DNA of 64,000 nt from JAVBMV01 sp031552145 (lineage in GTDB: Bacteria; Myxococcota; Myxococcia; Myxococcales; UBA5297), in contig JAVBMV010000001.1 of assembly GCA_031552145.1 (NCBI GenBank), positions 1-64,000 on the forward strand. Direction: 5' to 3'. Numbering within the stretch: position 1 is the stretch's first letter; each line of letters begins with the position of its first letter. The notes beneath the pieces are model-generated. The model saw only the letters and a list, made by a program, of their open reading frames with translations, was not told the origin of the DNA and did not search any database. The position numbers and the translations under genes are program-made. Shown piece by piece: positions 18,086 to 25,354 of this stretch.

Positions 18086-19512
18086 GCCTCCGCTGGTTCG
18101 CGCTCTCGGCGCTGCTGCTCGCCGCCCTCGTACCCTCGGCTACCAGGGCGCAGAGCCTGCCGGCACAACCCTCGGGCCTTTCCCTGCTGGAGCCGGAGGA
18201 GAAGAGCTGGGGCTACGCATTGCTCGCCGGGCCGTTGGGGGTGAATCTCATCTTTCATTTGGTGGCGCGCACCACGGTCTCGGGCTGGGAATATGGCTCC
18301 AATTTCGAGACCATTGGGAACGCCTTTACGAAGCCCTGGGTCTGGGACGAAGATGCTTTCTCCACCAACCAGCTGGGCCATCCTTACCAGGGAAGCCTCT
18401 CCTTCTCCGCCGCGCGCGGCTACGGTCTCGACTTCTGGGAGAGCTTCCTGGTCGCCGCGCTGGCCAGCACCGTCTGGGAGGTGGCGGGGGAGTCTACGCG
18501 CCCCTCGGTAAACGACGCGATCACGACTCCTGTTGGCGGCGCCTTCCTGGGCGAGATCCTCTTCCGATACGCCAACCGTGCCCTCGACGCCCTCGAGCCG
18601 GGCTTCTGGCGCGAGGCCTCCGCCATCGGCCTCGCGCCCACCTATGGGCTCAGCCGCCTCCTCTTCGACGACCGTTTTCGGCCGCCGAGCGAGCTGAACG
18701 CGCAGCCCTTCGCGCTCGAGCTCTCCGCCTCCTTCGACAGCAAGGGGAACTCGATCGAGTCGAGGGCCGACGAGCGCGTGGAGAAGAACGGCTTCGGCGA
18801 CTTCACCCTGAGACTGCGCTCGATGAATGGCTTCCCCGGTGGAGACTGGACCTTTCGACGCCCCTTCGATTACGCGCTCCTCGACGCCAGCGTCACCTTC
18901 ATCGAGGGGGGAGCGCTGGGCGCGAAGTTTCTACCCAGCCTCGGCATGAGGGGGATGCTCCTCGGCAGCACCGTCGGAGGTGTAGGCACCGGCGGAATCC
19001 TGGGGCTGATGGGCGCCTTCGATTTCCAGAGCGCGGGGAGCGCCTTCCAGGTGAGCTCCACCTCGCTCGGCTTCGGCAATGCCCTGCAGCTAAAGCTCGA
19101 CGACAACCTCGCCGCCCAATGGCACGGCTACGGAGGCCTTGGTTTTGGCACCGGGGCGCAGGGCTTCGTCCATGAGGGAAAGCGCGAGTATCGCTTCGGG
19201 GGGGTGGGCGTAGCGCTGCTCGACATGGCGTTGATCTGGGCCGAGCGCGGCGTCCTCAGGGTCGGTGTCCGCCAGTATGGGATCATCGACTCATGGGAGC
19301 CAAGGCGCGCCGAGGATCGGCACGAGCTGATCACCTTCTCGCACGCCGAGCTAATCGTCAGAATATATGGGAACCACTCCGTCGGGCTCGAGGCCGACAA
19401 GGCCTGGCGCAAGGCCGCATATCCGAACACCGACGCCCGCTACTATCAATACGACAAGGTCTTCCTCAGCTACATCTATGTGACCGACACCGCTTTCGGC
19501 ATGGGGCGGTAG
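18082..19512 (+). CDS. DUF3943 family exported protein
   Basis: The ATG at 18082 overlaps the acyltransferase stop and opens a signal peptide (MSLRWFALSALLLAALVPSATRA). The 476-residue protein carries DUF3943 signatures: WVWDEDAFSTNQLGHPYQGS, ARGYGLDFWES, and TVWEVAGESTRPSVNDAITT with GGAFLGE. The C-terminal half alternates short hydrophobic and polar strands (for example FVHEGKREYRFGGVG), as in an outer-membrane beta-barrel. The family has no assigned function. Its place in an LPS operon suggests an outer-membrane role. Confidence 0.8.
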   Translation: MSLRWFALSALLLAALVPSATRAQSLPAQPSGLSLLEPEEKSWGYALLAGPLGVNLIFHLVARTTVSGWEYGSNFETIGNAFTKPWVWDEDAFSTNQLGHPYQGSLSFSAARGYGLDFWESFLVAALASTVWEVAGESTRPSVNDAITTPVGGAFLGEILFRYANRALDALEPGFWREASAIGLAPTYGLSRLLFDDRFRPPSELNAQPFALELSASFDSKGNSIESRADERVEKNGFGDFTLRLRSMNGFPGGDWTFRRPFDYALLDASVTFIEGGALGAKFLPSLGMRGMLLGSTVGGVGTGGILGLMGAFDFQSAGSAFQVSSTSLGFGNALQLKLDDNLAAQWHGYGGLGFGTGAQGFVHEGKREYRFGGVGVALLDMALIWAERGVLRVGVRQYGIIDSWEPRRAEDRHELITFSHAELIVRIYGNHSVGLEADKAWRKAAYPNTDARYYQYDKVFLSYIYVTDTAFGMGR

Positions 19513-19606
19513 GGCGCGACAGAGAGAGGTCACGCCTGCCTGGTGCGTTCCACCGCGCCCTGCGGGCCCGTTTGACTCGCCCGCGCTTCTCTCGATAATC
19601 GCCCGC

Positions 19607-20641
19607 GTGAAGACCTCTCGAAACGCAGCAGCCAGGAAGCTCGCATCACCCCTTGCGCCCGCCGTCGCGGCCCTCGCCGGGCGCCGCGTGCTCGTCGTGG
19701 GCGATCTGGTGGCCGATCAGTACATCTATGGCGAGACCGATCGAATCTCGCGCGAGGCGCCCGTCCTCATCGTGCGGTGGGAGTCGGCCGAGGTGAAGCT
19801 GGGCGGCGCTGGCAACGCCGCGGCCAACCTCGCCGCGCTCGGCGCCAAGGTGACCGCCATTGGCCTCCTCGGGCGCGACGAGCTGGGCGCGGACCTGCGC
19901 GAGCAGCTGCGCGCGCTGGGAATTCGTTTCGCGACCGCGCGCTCCTCGCGCCTGCCTACGGAGGCGAAGACGCGCATCCTGGCCGGCGGCCTCTCGACCC
20001 GGCGCCAGCAGATGCTTCGACTCGACCGTGGCCACAAAGGGCCCGTGCCGCCCGAAGTGGCGCGCGAGCTTGCCGAGCTGGTGCGAGAGCACGCCGAAAT
20101 GGCGGACGCGATTCTCGTCTCCGACTATGGCGCCAGCGCCGTCACGGGCCCCGTCATCGAGGCGGCGGTGGCGGCGGCGAAGAAGGTGCCAGTCTGTGTC
20201 GACTCCCGCTACAACCTGGCGGCCTTCGACGGCGCCACGGTGCTCAAGCCCAACGAGCCAGAACTGGAGCTGCTCACGGGGCTGCGCGCGGAGGGCGAGC
20301 TGGAGGTGGCGCGCGCCATCGCTCTGGCGCTCCGCCGCTGTCCGCGCTCCTCCTTCGTCGTCACCCGGGGACGCCATGGAATGGTGGTGGCCGAGCGGGG
20401 CACGAAGCGAAAGGCGATCGACGCGCATGGCACGACCGAGGCGGTCGACGTGACCGGCGCGGGCGACACCGTGGGCGCGACGCTCGCCCTGGCGCTCGCC
20501 GCGGGCATGAAGCTCTACGAGGCGGCGCGCCTCGCCAACGTGGCGGGCGCGCTCAAGGTGCGAAAGCTTGGGACGGTTCAGGTGAGCGCTCAAGAGCTTT
20601 CGAATGAGCTCTTGGGCGAGTTCGAGCGGGAGGGCAGATGA
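19607..20641 (+). CDS. hldA: D-glycero-beta-D-manno-heptose-7-phosphate kinase (HldE N-terminal domain as a separate protein)
   Basis: The 344-residue ribokinase-fold protein starts at a GTG and has VLVVGDLVADQYIYG, the substrate loop GGAGNAAANLAALGAKV, KPNEPELELLTG, and the PfkB anion-hole motif VDVTGAGDTVGATLAL. It phosphorylates heptose-7-phosphate at position 1 for ADP-heptose synthesis. In E. coli this domain is fused to the nucleotidyltransferase as HldE; here they are two genes overlapping by 4 bp (ATGA). Product feeds the GT9 enzyme in the same operon. Confidence 0.92.
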   Translation: MKTSRNAAARKLASPLAPAVAALAGRRVLVVGDLVADQYIYGETDRISREAPVLIVRWESAEVKLGGAGNAAANLAALGAKVTAIGLLGRDELGADLREQLRALGIRFATARSSRLPTEAKTRILAGGLSTRRQQMLRLDRGHKGPVPPEVARELAELVREHAEMADAILVSDYGASAVTGPVIEAAVAAAKKVPVCVDSRYNLAAFDGATVLKPNEPELELLTGLRAEGELEVARAIALALRRCPRSSFVVTRGRHGMVVAERGTKRKAIDAHGTTEAVDVTGAGDTVGATLALALAAGMKLYEAARLANVAGALKVRKLGTVQVSAQELSNELLGEFEREGR

Positions 20642-21144
20642 GCCTCGCGAAGATCATGACGTTGCCGGAGGCGGTAGCTCGAGCGAAGCGACTGCGCGCC
20701 GAGGACAAGACGGTGGCGATGGCCAACGGCGTCTTCGACCTGCTCCACGTCGGGCATGTTCGCTACCTGCGCGCCGCGCGCGAGCTGGCCGACGTGCTGA
20801 TCGTGGCTGTCAACTCCGATGCCTCGACGCGCGCCTATAAAGGGCCGACCCGGCCCGTCGTACCCCAGGCAGAACGCGCGGAGCTGCTCGCCGCGCTCGA
20901 GTGCGTCGACATGGTGGTCATCTTCGACGAGACCGACGTGCGCGCTATCTTGAGGGCGCTGCGCCCGGACGTTCATGTGAAGGGCACCGACTACACCGAG
21001 GGCTCCATCCCCGAGCGCGAGGAAGTGCTCGCCTACGGCGGCCGCGTCGCCATCGCGGGCGATCCCAAGGACCACTCCTCCACCGCCATCATTGGCCAGC
21101 TCGCCCAACTGGGCGACCTGGGTGAAGCGGCCGGGCGCAAGTAG
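20638..21144 (+). CDS. hldC: D-glycero-beta-D-manno-heptose 1-phosphate adenylyltransferase (HldE C-terminal domain)
   Basis: The 168-residue nucleotidyltransferase has the HxGH motif in MANGVFDLLHVGHVRYL and the second signature VKGTDYTEGSIPER with PKDHSSTAII. It makes ADP-heptose from heptose-1-phosphate and ATP. It starts inside the stop of the kinase gene, so the two halves of HldE are translationally coupled here. Size matches stand-alone RfaE2 proteins. Confidence 0.92.
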   Translation: MSLAKIMTLPEAVARAKRLRAEDKTVAMANGVFDLLHVGHVRYLRAARELADVLIVAVNSDASTRAYKGPTRPVVPQAERAELLAALECVDMVVIFDETDVRAILRALRPDVHVKGTDYTEGSIPEREEVLAYGGRVAIAGDPKDHSSTAIIGQLAQLGDLGEAAGRK

Positions 21145-21149
21145 GGCAG

Positions 21150-22298
21150 ATGAGGATCCTCTCGCTGCTCGCCACTCCTTTTCTCACAGGCCCGGCGGAG
21201 CTGGCGCTGGAGGATGGCGAGTGGCTGCGGGGCGCGGGGCACGAGTTGCTCTTCGGTGCAGACACCAAGCGCCCCGGCAACTACTGCCGCATCATCCGCG
21301 AGCGCGGCTTCCCGCTGATGGAAGAGCTGGCGCTCTGTGCCAAACCGAGCCCACTCGAGCTGATGCGCGACGTGGCGAGGTTACGCGCCCGGATGCGCGG
21401 CGCGCAGGTGGTTCACTGCCGCTTCCCACACGAAATGAGCGTCGCGCTGGCGGCCCGCGCATGGCTTGCGCCGCGCCCCGCGCTCGTGCGCACCGTCGAG
21501 ATCGCGCGCGCGCTCAAGGGCGGCGGGCTGCGCAGCCGTGCGCTGCGCGCCTGTGACGCGCTCGTTGTTTCTTGCACAGAATATGCCCGGCGCCTCGAAG
21601 AGGAGCACGGCGTCGAGCGGGCGCGGATCCATATCCTTCCCGGCAGAGTCGACTCGATACGCTTCGCCCCCACTGACGCTTCCTCGCCGCTCCGCGCGGA
21701 GCTTGGCGTTCGGCCCGATCAGCCGCTCTTCGGCATCGTCTCCCGGATGAAAGTAGAGCGGCTCCATTCAGAGCTCTTGCGCGCCTTTGCGCGGCTGAAG
21801 GCGGAGCAGCCCGCGGCCGCCGAGGCCCATCTCGCCCTGATCGGGCGCGGCGAATACCGACACGAGCTCGAGCGGCTCGTCGAGGAGTTGGGGCTGGGTG
21901 CCTCGGTCCATTTCGCCGGCTATCGGAAGGGCGAGCAGCTCGTGGAGGCCTATCGCGCGCTCGACGTAAAAGTCTGGCTCGCCGAAGGAAACGACGGCAC
22001 CTGCCGCGCCGTGCTGGAGGCGATGGCCTGCGGCGTGCCGGTCATCGCGGCCAGGAGCGGCGCCATGGCCGACATCGTTCGAGATGGGCGCGACGGAGTG
22101 CTCATAGATGTCGGGACCCCGGATGGCGAGCCGCTGGTTGCCGCGCTCGCGCGGATGCTCGATGGCAATGCGCGGCGCGCCATGGGATGGGCCGCGCGGG
22201 AGCGGGCGCTGGAATATACGCAAGACCGGCGCGCCAAGATGCTGCTCGGGATCTATGAGGCGGCGGTGTCGGCTCAGTCTTCCTCGATATCGATATAG
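21150..22298 (+). CDS. Glycosyltransferase family 4
   Basis: The 382-residue GT-B protein has an N-terminal acceptor domain (VVHCRFPHEMSVALAARAW) and a C-terminal GT4 donor domain. The latter contains FGIVSRMKVERLHSELLRAF, a YRKGEQLVEAYRALDV helix and the E-x7-E motif region VLEAMACGVPVIA. It likely extends the LPS core or O-polysaccharide; donor and acceptor are unknown. It follows hldC by 5 bp and is the last gene of the operon. Its 3' end overlaps the convergent surface-repeat gene by 25 bp. Confidence 0.85.
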   Translation: MRILSLLATPFLTGPAELALEDGEWLRGAGHELLFGADTKRPGNYCRIIRERGFPLMEELALCAKPSPLELMRDVARLRARMRGAQVVHCRFPHEMSVALAARAWLAPRPALVRTVEIARALKGGGLRSRALRACDALVVSCTEYARRLEEEHGVERARIHILPGRVDSIRFAPTDASSPLRAELGVRPDQPLFGIVSRMKVERLHSELLRAFARLKAEQPAAAEAHLALIGRGEYRHELERLVEELGLGASVHFAGYRKGEQLVEAYRALDVKVWLAEGNDGTCRAVLEAMACGVPVIAARSGAMADIVRDGRDGVLIDVGTPDGEPLVAALARMLDGNARRAMGWAARERALEYTQDRRAKMLLGIYEAAVSAQSSSISI

Positions 22299-23278
22299 GT
22301 TTCTGGCTCGCGCGCCTCTCGCTCTTTGGTATCGAACCGCGCATTCACCAAAGGCAGCACGGGAATGGCGGCATCGGGGCAGATATTGATTATCCCAATC
22401 TGTAGGCCATTGAGCTTGGAAGCATAGTTGATGAGGCCGAACTGAAGGCCATTGGCGAAAGTGGCGTGATTGATCGCGCTCGCCTGGACGCCCTTGATGT
22501 CGCCGCCGCCAATATTGAAGGCGCCGAGCTGAAGGCCGGTCACCATGTACTCATCTTCGAAGTAGTCGCCGCCGAACCCGATGCCGTTGATGATGATGCC
22601 AGCGCTGGGGTCATCCTGCATCGAGAAGAGGCGCAGAGCAGACAGCCCCACGCCGGTGACGCTCCCCATCGCGACCGCGCCTCCGAGCTGGAGCCCCGTC
22701 ACCCTGTCGGCAAAGGAGACGGCGCCACCGAGCTGAAAGCCCGTCACGCTCCCCGCTCCGACCCCCAACAGCGAGAGCTGTCCCCCTTCTACTTCGTCCG
22801 CTCCCGCGGCGAGAGAGCCATACTGAAGCCCAGCGATGTCCTCGGCGATAGAGGCGAGCCCCGAGAGTTGAATGCCCTCCAGCTCTTCATAGTAACTGCC
22901 GAGCCCCGCCAGGGAGAGGCCCCAAATCGATTCACCGACGGCGACAAGGGAGCCGAACTGAACCCCGTACATCTCCTCCGCATAGCCGACGGCGAGCCCC
23001 ACCTGAAGGACTCCCGCCGTCTCCGCCATCGCCACCGGAGAGAGCTGCAGGCCCCAGATCGTCTCGACGTTCGTCACCAAGAGGCCGACGTCGAGGCCGT
23101 AGACGCGATCGACGTCAAAGGGCAGCGTCCCGTAGAGGTAGCTGTGGGCGCTCTCGTTATCCGAGAGTGAGCCGAGCAGCGAGAGTCGGACTGGGGAGGC
23201 GCCACCGGAGCCGGACTCCTCTGCCTGAGCCAAGACCGGAGAGAATAGGATCAGCGCGGCGAGCAGGGCGGTTTTCAT
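22274..23278 (-). CDS. Exported LA_2272-type surface repeat protein
   Basis: The 334-residue protein has a signal peptide (ending SPVLAQA) and then about fifteen repeats of roughly 16-20 residues with the pattern G-(L/V/I)-Q-(L/F/Y)-(G/S), such as GLQLGGAVSFADRV, GVQFGSLVAVGESI and GLQYGSLAAGADEV. This matches the LA_2272 surface repeat type found in Leptospira and many other bacteria. The repeats predict a beta-helix or solenoid. The function is unknown. It is transcribed toward the LPS operon and overlaps its last gene tail to tail. Confidence 0.78.
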   Translation of the reverse strand: MKTALLAALILFSPVLAQAEESGSGGASPVRLSLLGSLSDNESAHSYLYGTLPFDVDRVYGLDVGLLVTNVETIWGLQLSPVAMAETAGVLQVGLAVGYAEEMYGVQFGSLVAVGESIWGLSLAGLGSYYEELEGIQLSGLASIAEDIAGLQYGSLAAGADEVEGGQLSLLGVGAGSVTGFQLGGAVSFADRVTGLQLGGAVAMGSVTGVGLSALRLFSMQDDPSAGIIINGIGFGGDYFEDEYMVTGLQLGAFNIGGGDIKGVQASAINHATFANGLQFGLINYASKLNGLQIGIINICPDAAIPVLPLVNARFDTKEREAREPETYIDIEED

Positions 23279-23394
23279 GGAAGAGTCATAGCAGGAGGCT
23301 AGATCGCGGGCGAGTTTCGGGGAACTGACAACTGAACAGAAGGTCGTGCTGACTGTACGCGAGAAGCCCGTTCCGCGCGCCCTGGTTGATGCTG

Positions 23395-23475
23395 TGTTTA
23401 CATATGTCGCCGTTCGAGATGTATTGGCTCGGGCGGTCTCCGAAGTGTCTGTTCACAACGTGTTTACATTTGTCA
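23395..23475 (+). promoter_or_regulatory. Two near-identical direct repeats upstream of galU
   Basis: TGTTTACATATGTC at 23395-23408 and TGTTTACATTTGTC at 23461-23474 differ at one base and are 66 bp apart (start to start). They lie in a 385-bp non-coding region between the divergent surface-repeat gene and galU. Their position upstream of the galU promoter fits binding sites for a regulator of the cellulose operon, but no known operator matches. The rest of the gap shows no coding sequence. Confidence 0.35.
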
Positions 23476-23611
23476 GTCTTCGCGGCGCGCTGTCTCAGGC
23501 AGAAGCTCGGCGCAAAGGCGCGAATATAGGAATATTTCGTGCCTGCCGAACTCGGCGAGTTAGGCTCTCGGGTGCAGAAAGTCAGCACATTGTCGCACAC
23601 GCGCAGGACTC

Positions 23612-23640
23612 TTTACAATCCGAAAAAGAGTCGGTAGATT
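23612..23640 (+). promoter_or_regulatory. Sigma-70-like promoter for galU-bcs operon
   Basis: TTTACA (23612-23617) and TAGATT (23635-23640) are separated by 17 bp. The -35 box matches TTGACA at five of six positions and the -10 box matches TATAAT at four. An AGGAG at 23651-23655 and the galU ATG at 23664 follow at once, giving a very short leader. Confidence 0.5.
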
Positions 23641-23663
23641 CTAAAACATCAGGAGTGTACAGT

Positions 23664-24536
23664 ATGGTTCCGATTCGAAAATGTGTCATCCCGGCCGCCG
23701 GCCTGGGGACGAGATTTCTGCCTGCCACCAAGACGATCCCCAAAGAGATGTTGCCGATCGTTGACAAGCCGACGATACAGTACATCGTCGAAGAGGCGGT
23801 GGCCTCCTCGATTTTTGAGATTATTCTAATCCAGGGCCGTTACAAGTCGGCGATCGAGGACCATTTCGACATTGCCTTCGAGTTGGAACGTGTCCTCGAG
23901 GAGCGAGGAAAGACGAGTGACCACTCGATGCTTCGCGCCATTTCGACGCTGGCGCCGCTCGTCTCGATTCGCCAGAAACGCCCCCTTGGTCTCGGCCATG
24001 CCGTCCTGATGGCCGCGAGCGCGGTCGGCAACGAGCCATTCGCTGTCGCGCTCGGCGACGATCTGATCTGCGGCCCCATTCCTGGGCTTAGGCAGCTAAT
24101 TGATTGCTATCAGCGCCACCGGAAGGCGGTGGTCGCTCTCATGCCCGTTCCCTCCGGGCAGACTCACCTATACGGCGTCGCCGCCGGACGGAAGATCGGT
24201 GACCGCGAGACGTTGATCGAAGAGATCGTCGAAAAGCCAAAGTCCAATCCGCCCTCGAACCTCGCTGTCATCGGCCGGTACGTCCTCCCTCCAAGCGTCT
24301 TCAGCATCCTGCGGGACACCAAGCCCGGTGTCGGCGGCGAGATCCAGCTGACGGATGCCCTCGCCCAACTCGCCCGAACCGAAGGTCTCATTGGCTACGA
24401 GTTCGACGGGCGAAGGGATGACGCTGGAGATCGCTTTGGCTACCTCAAGGCAAACATCCTCTATGCGCTCGAACGCGCCGATCTCCGAGAGCAGATGCTC
24501 GAGTTCATTCAAGAGCTCGCCAAGCGGCAAGGCTGA
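23664..24536 (+). CDS. galU: UTP--glucose-1-phosphate uridylyltransferase
   Basis: The ATG at 23664 has AGGAG 8 nt upstream, so the open frame before it was not used. The 290-residue protein shows the nucleotidyltransferase start CVIPAAGLGTRFLPATKTIPKEMLP with KPTIQYIVEEA, GLGHAVLMA and ALGDDLI. It makes UDP-glucose, the substrate of cellulose synthase, which fits its place at the head of the bcs genes. Confidence 0.95.
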   Translation: MVPIRKCVIPAAGLGTRFLPATKTIPKEMLPIVDKPTIQYIVEEAVASSIFEIILIQGRYKSAIEDHFDIAFELERVLEERGKTSDHSMLRAISTLAPLVSIRQKRPLGLGHAVLMAASAVGNEPFAVALGDDLICGPIPGLRQLIDCYQRHRKAVVALMPVPSGQTHLYGVAAGRKIGDRETLIEEIVEKPKSNPPSNLAVIGRYVLPPSVFSILRDTKPGVGGEIQLTDALAQLARTEGLIGYEFDGRRDDAGDRFGYLKANILYALERADLREQMLEFIQELAKRQG

Positions 24537-24638
24537 GAGATCTCCGCACGGCCTCCCCCAATATCGGCCCTCGCCTGCCCGAAACCGCGCGGGCCTGGAG
24601 TCATCCATCCCGCCATCCCGAACCTGTGGAGCGCCTAA

Positions 24639-25343
24639 GTGTCCCGAACGTCCCACCCTTCTCCCCATCGGCAGCTCGAGTCGCCCAGCGGGGACATATT
24701 GGGCCTCTTTCGAGATGCCAAGCTGAGCGGCTTCTCGTACCATGAACTCTCGGCTGCTGCTCGCTGCGAGGCCGCCCGGATCGCAGAGGGTTTTCCTGCG
24801 CCCCGCCATGTGGCGCCGGTCGTCAAAGTCGACTCGAGTGGAAGCGACAGCGTGCTCGTGGTGCGCCTCCTCTTGCCGCAGCCCCAACTTCCAGGCCTCC
24901 CGATCGCGGAGGGGCTCGGCGGCGCCTTCGCCTCGACGGGGTGGAAGTGGCAGGTCGACGACGCGAACTCGGTTCACCTCTACCGAGGTCCTGCTCCTGA
25001 CGTGCCGAGGCACACATTGCTCCTCGGGGTGGCGACGCCCGACGCCAGGCCCAGCGATCTGGCCGCGCTCGATGAATCCGAGTCGCTCCAAGGCGTCGCG
25101 CCGCTCTGGATCGTCGCGGACTTCGACGCATCTCGGCCAGGCGACCGGCTCCGCTCCGCGGCGATGAGGGGATGGCTCGAGGCGCGTTTCCTCGGCGTCA
25201 TTCACGCAGAGCCGCTCGGCATAGCGCAATCCGGGCCGTCGTCCCGGGTCCGCCCCGAGAGCCAGGTCTTCGCCGACTTCGACTCCATCACCGCAAAGCT
25301 TTTGGCCGCCACGGCCTTGGCCTTTGAACCGGCTTCACCGTGA
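24639..25343 (+). CDS. Unknown protein of the cellulose operon
   Basis: The 234-residue protein starts at a GTG with GGAG 7 nt upstream. It has no signal peptide, membrane helix or Walker motif. The N terminus contains DILGLFRDAKLSGFSYHEL, which loosely resembles the short acidic/aromatic motif of the BcsR/BcsP accessory proteins (an L-F plus Y-x-E pattern). The rest, including VVRLLLPQPQLPGLPIAEGL and PLWIVADFDASRPGDRL, is not recognised. It sits where bcsQ or other accessory genes usually sit, directly before bcsA, whose GTG/ATG starts overlap or abut its stop. It may be a cytosolic regulator or assembly factor for the synthase. Confidence 0.65.
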   Translation: MSRTSHPSPHRQLESPSGDILGLFRDAKLSGFSYHELSAAARCEAARIAEGFPAPRHVAPVVKVDSSGSDSVLVVRLLLPQPQLPGLPIAEGLGGAFASTGWKWQVDDANSVHLYRGPAPDVPRHTLLLGVATPDARPSDLAALDESESLQGVAPLWIVADFDASRPGDRLRSAAMRGWLEARFLGVIHAEPLGIAQSGPSSRVRPESQVFADFDSITAKLLAATALAFEPASP

Positions 25344-25354
25344 GGCGCAATGCC

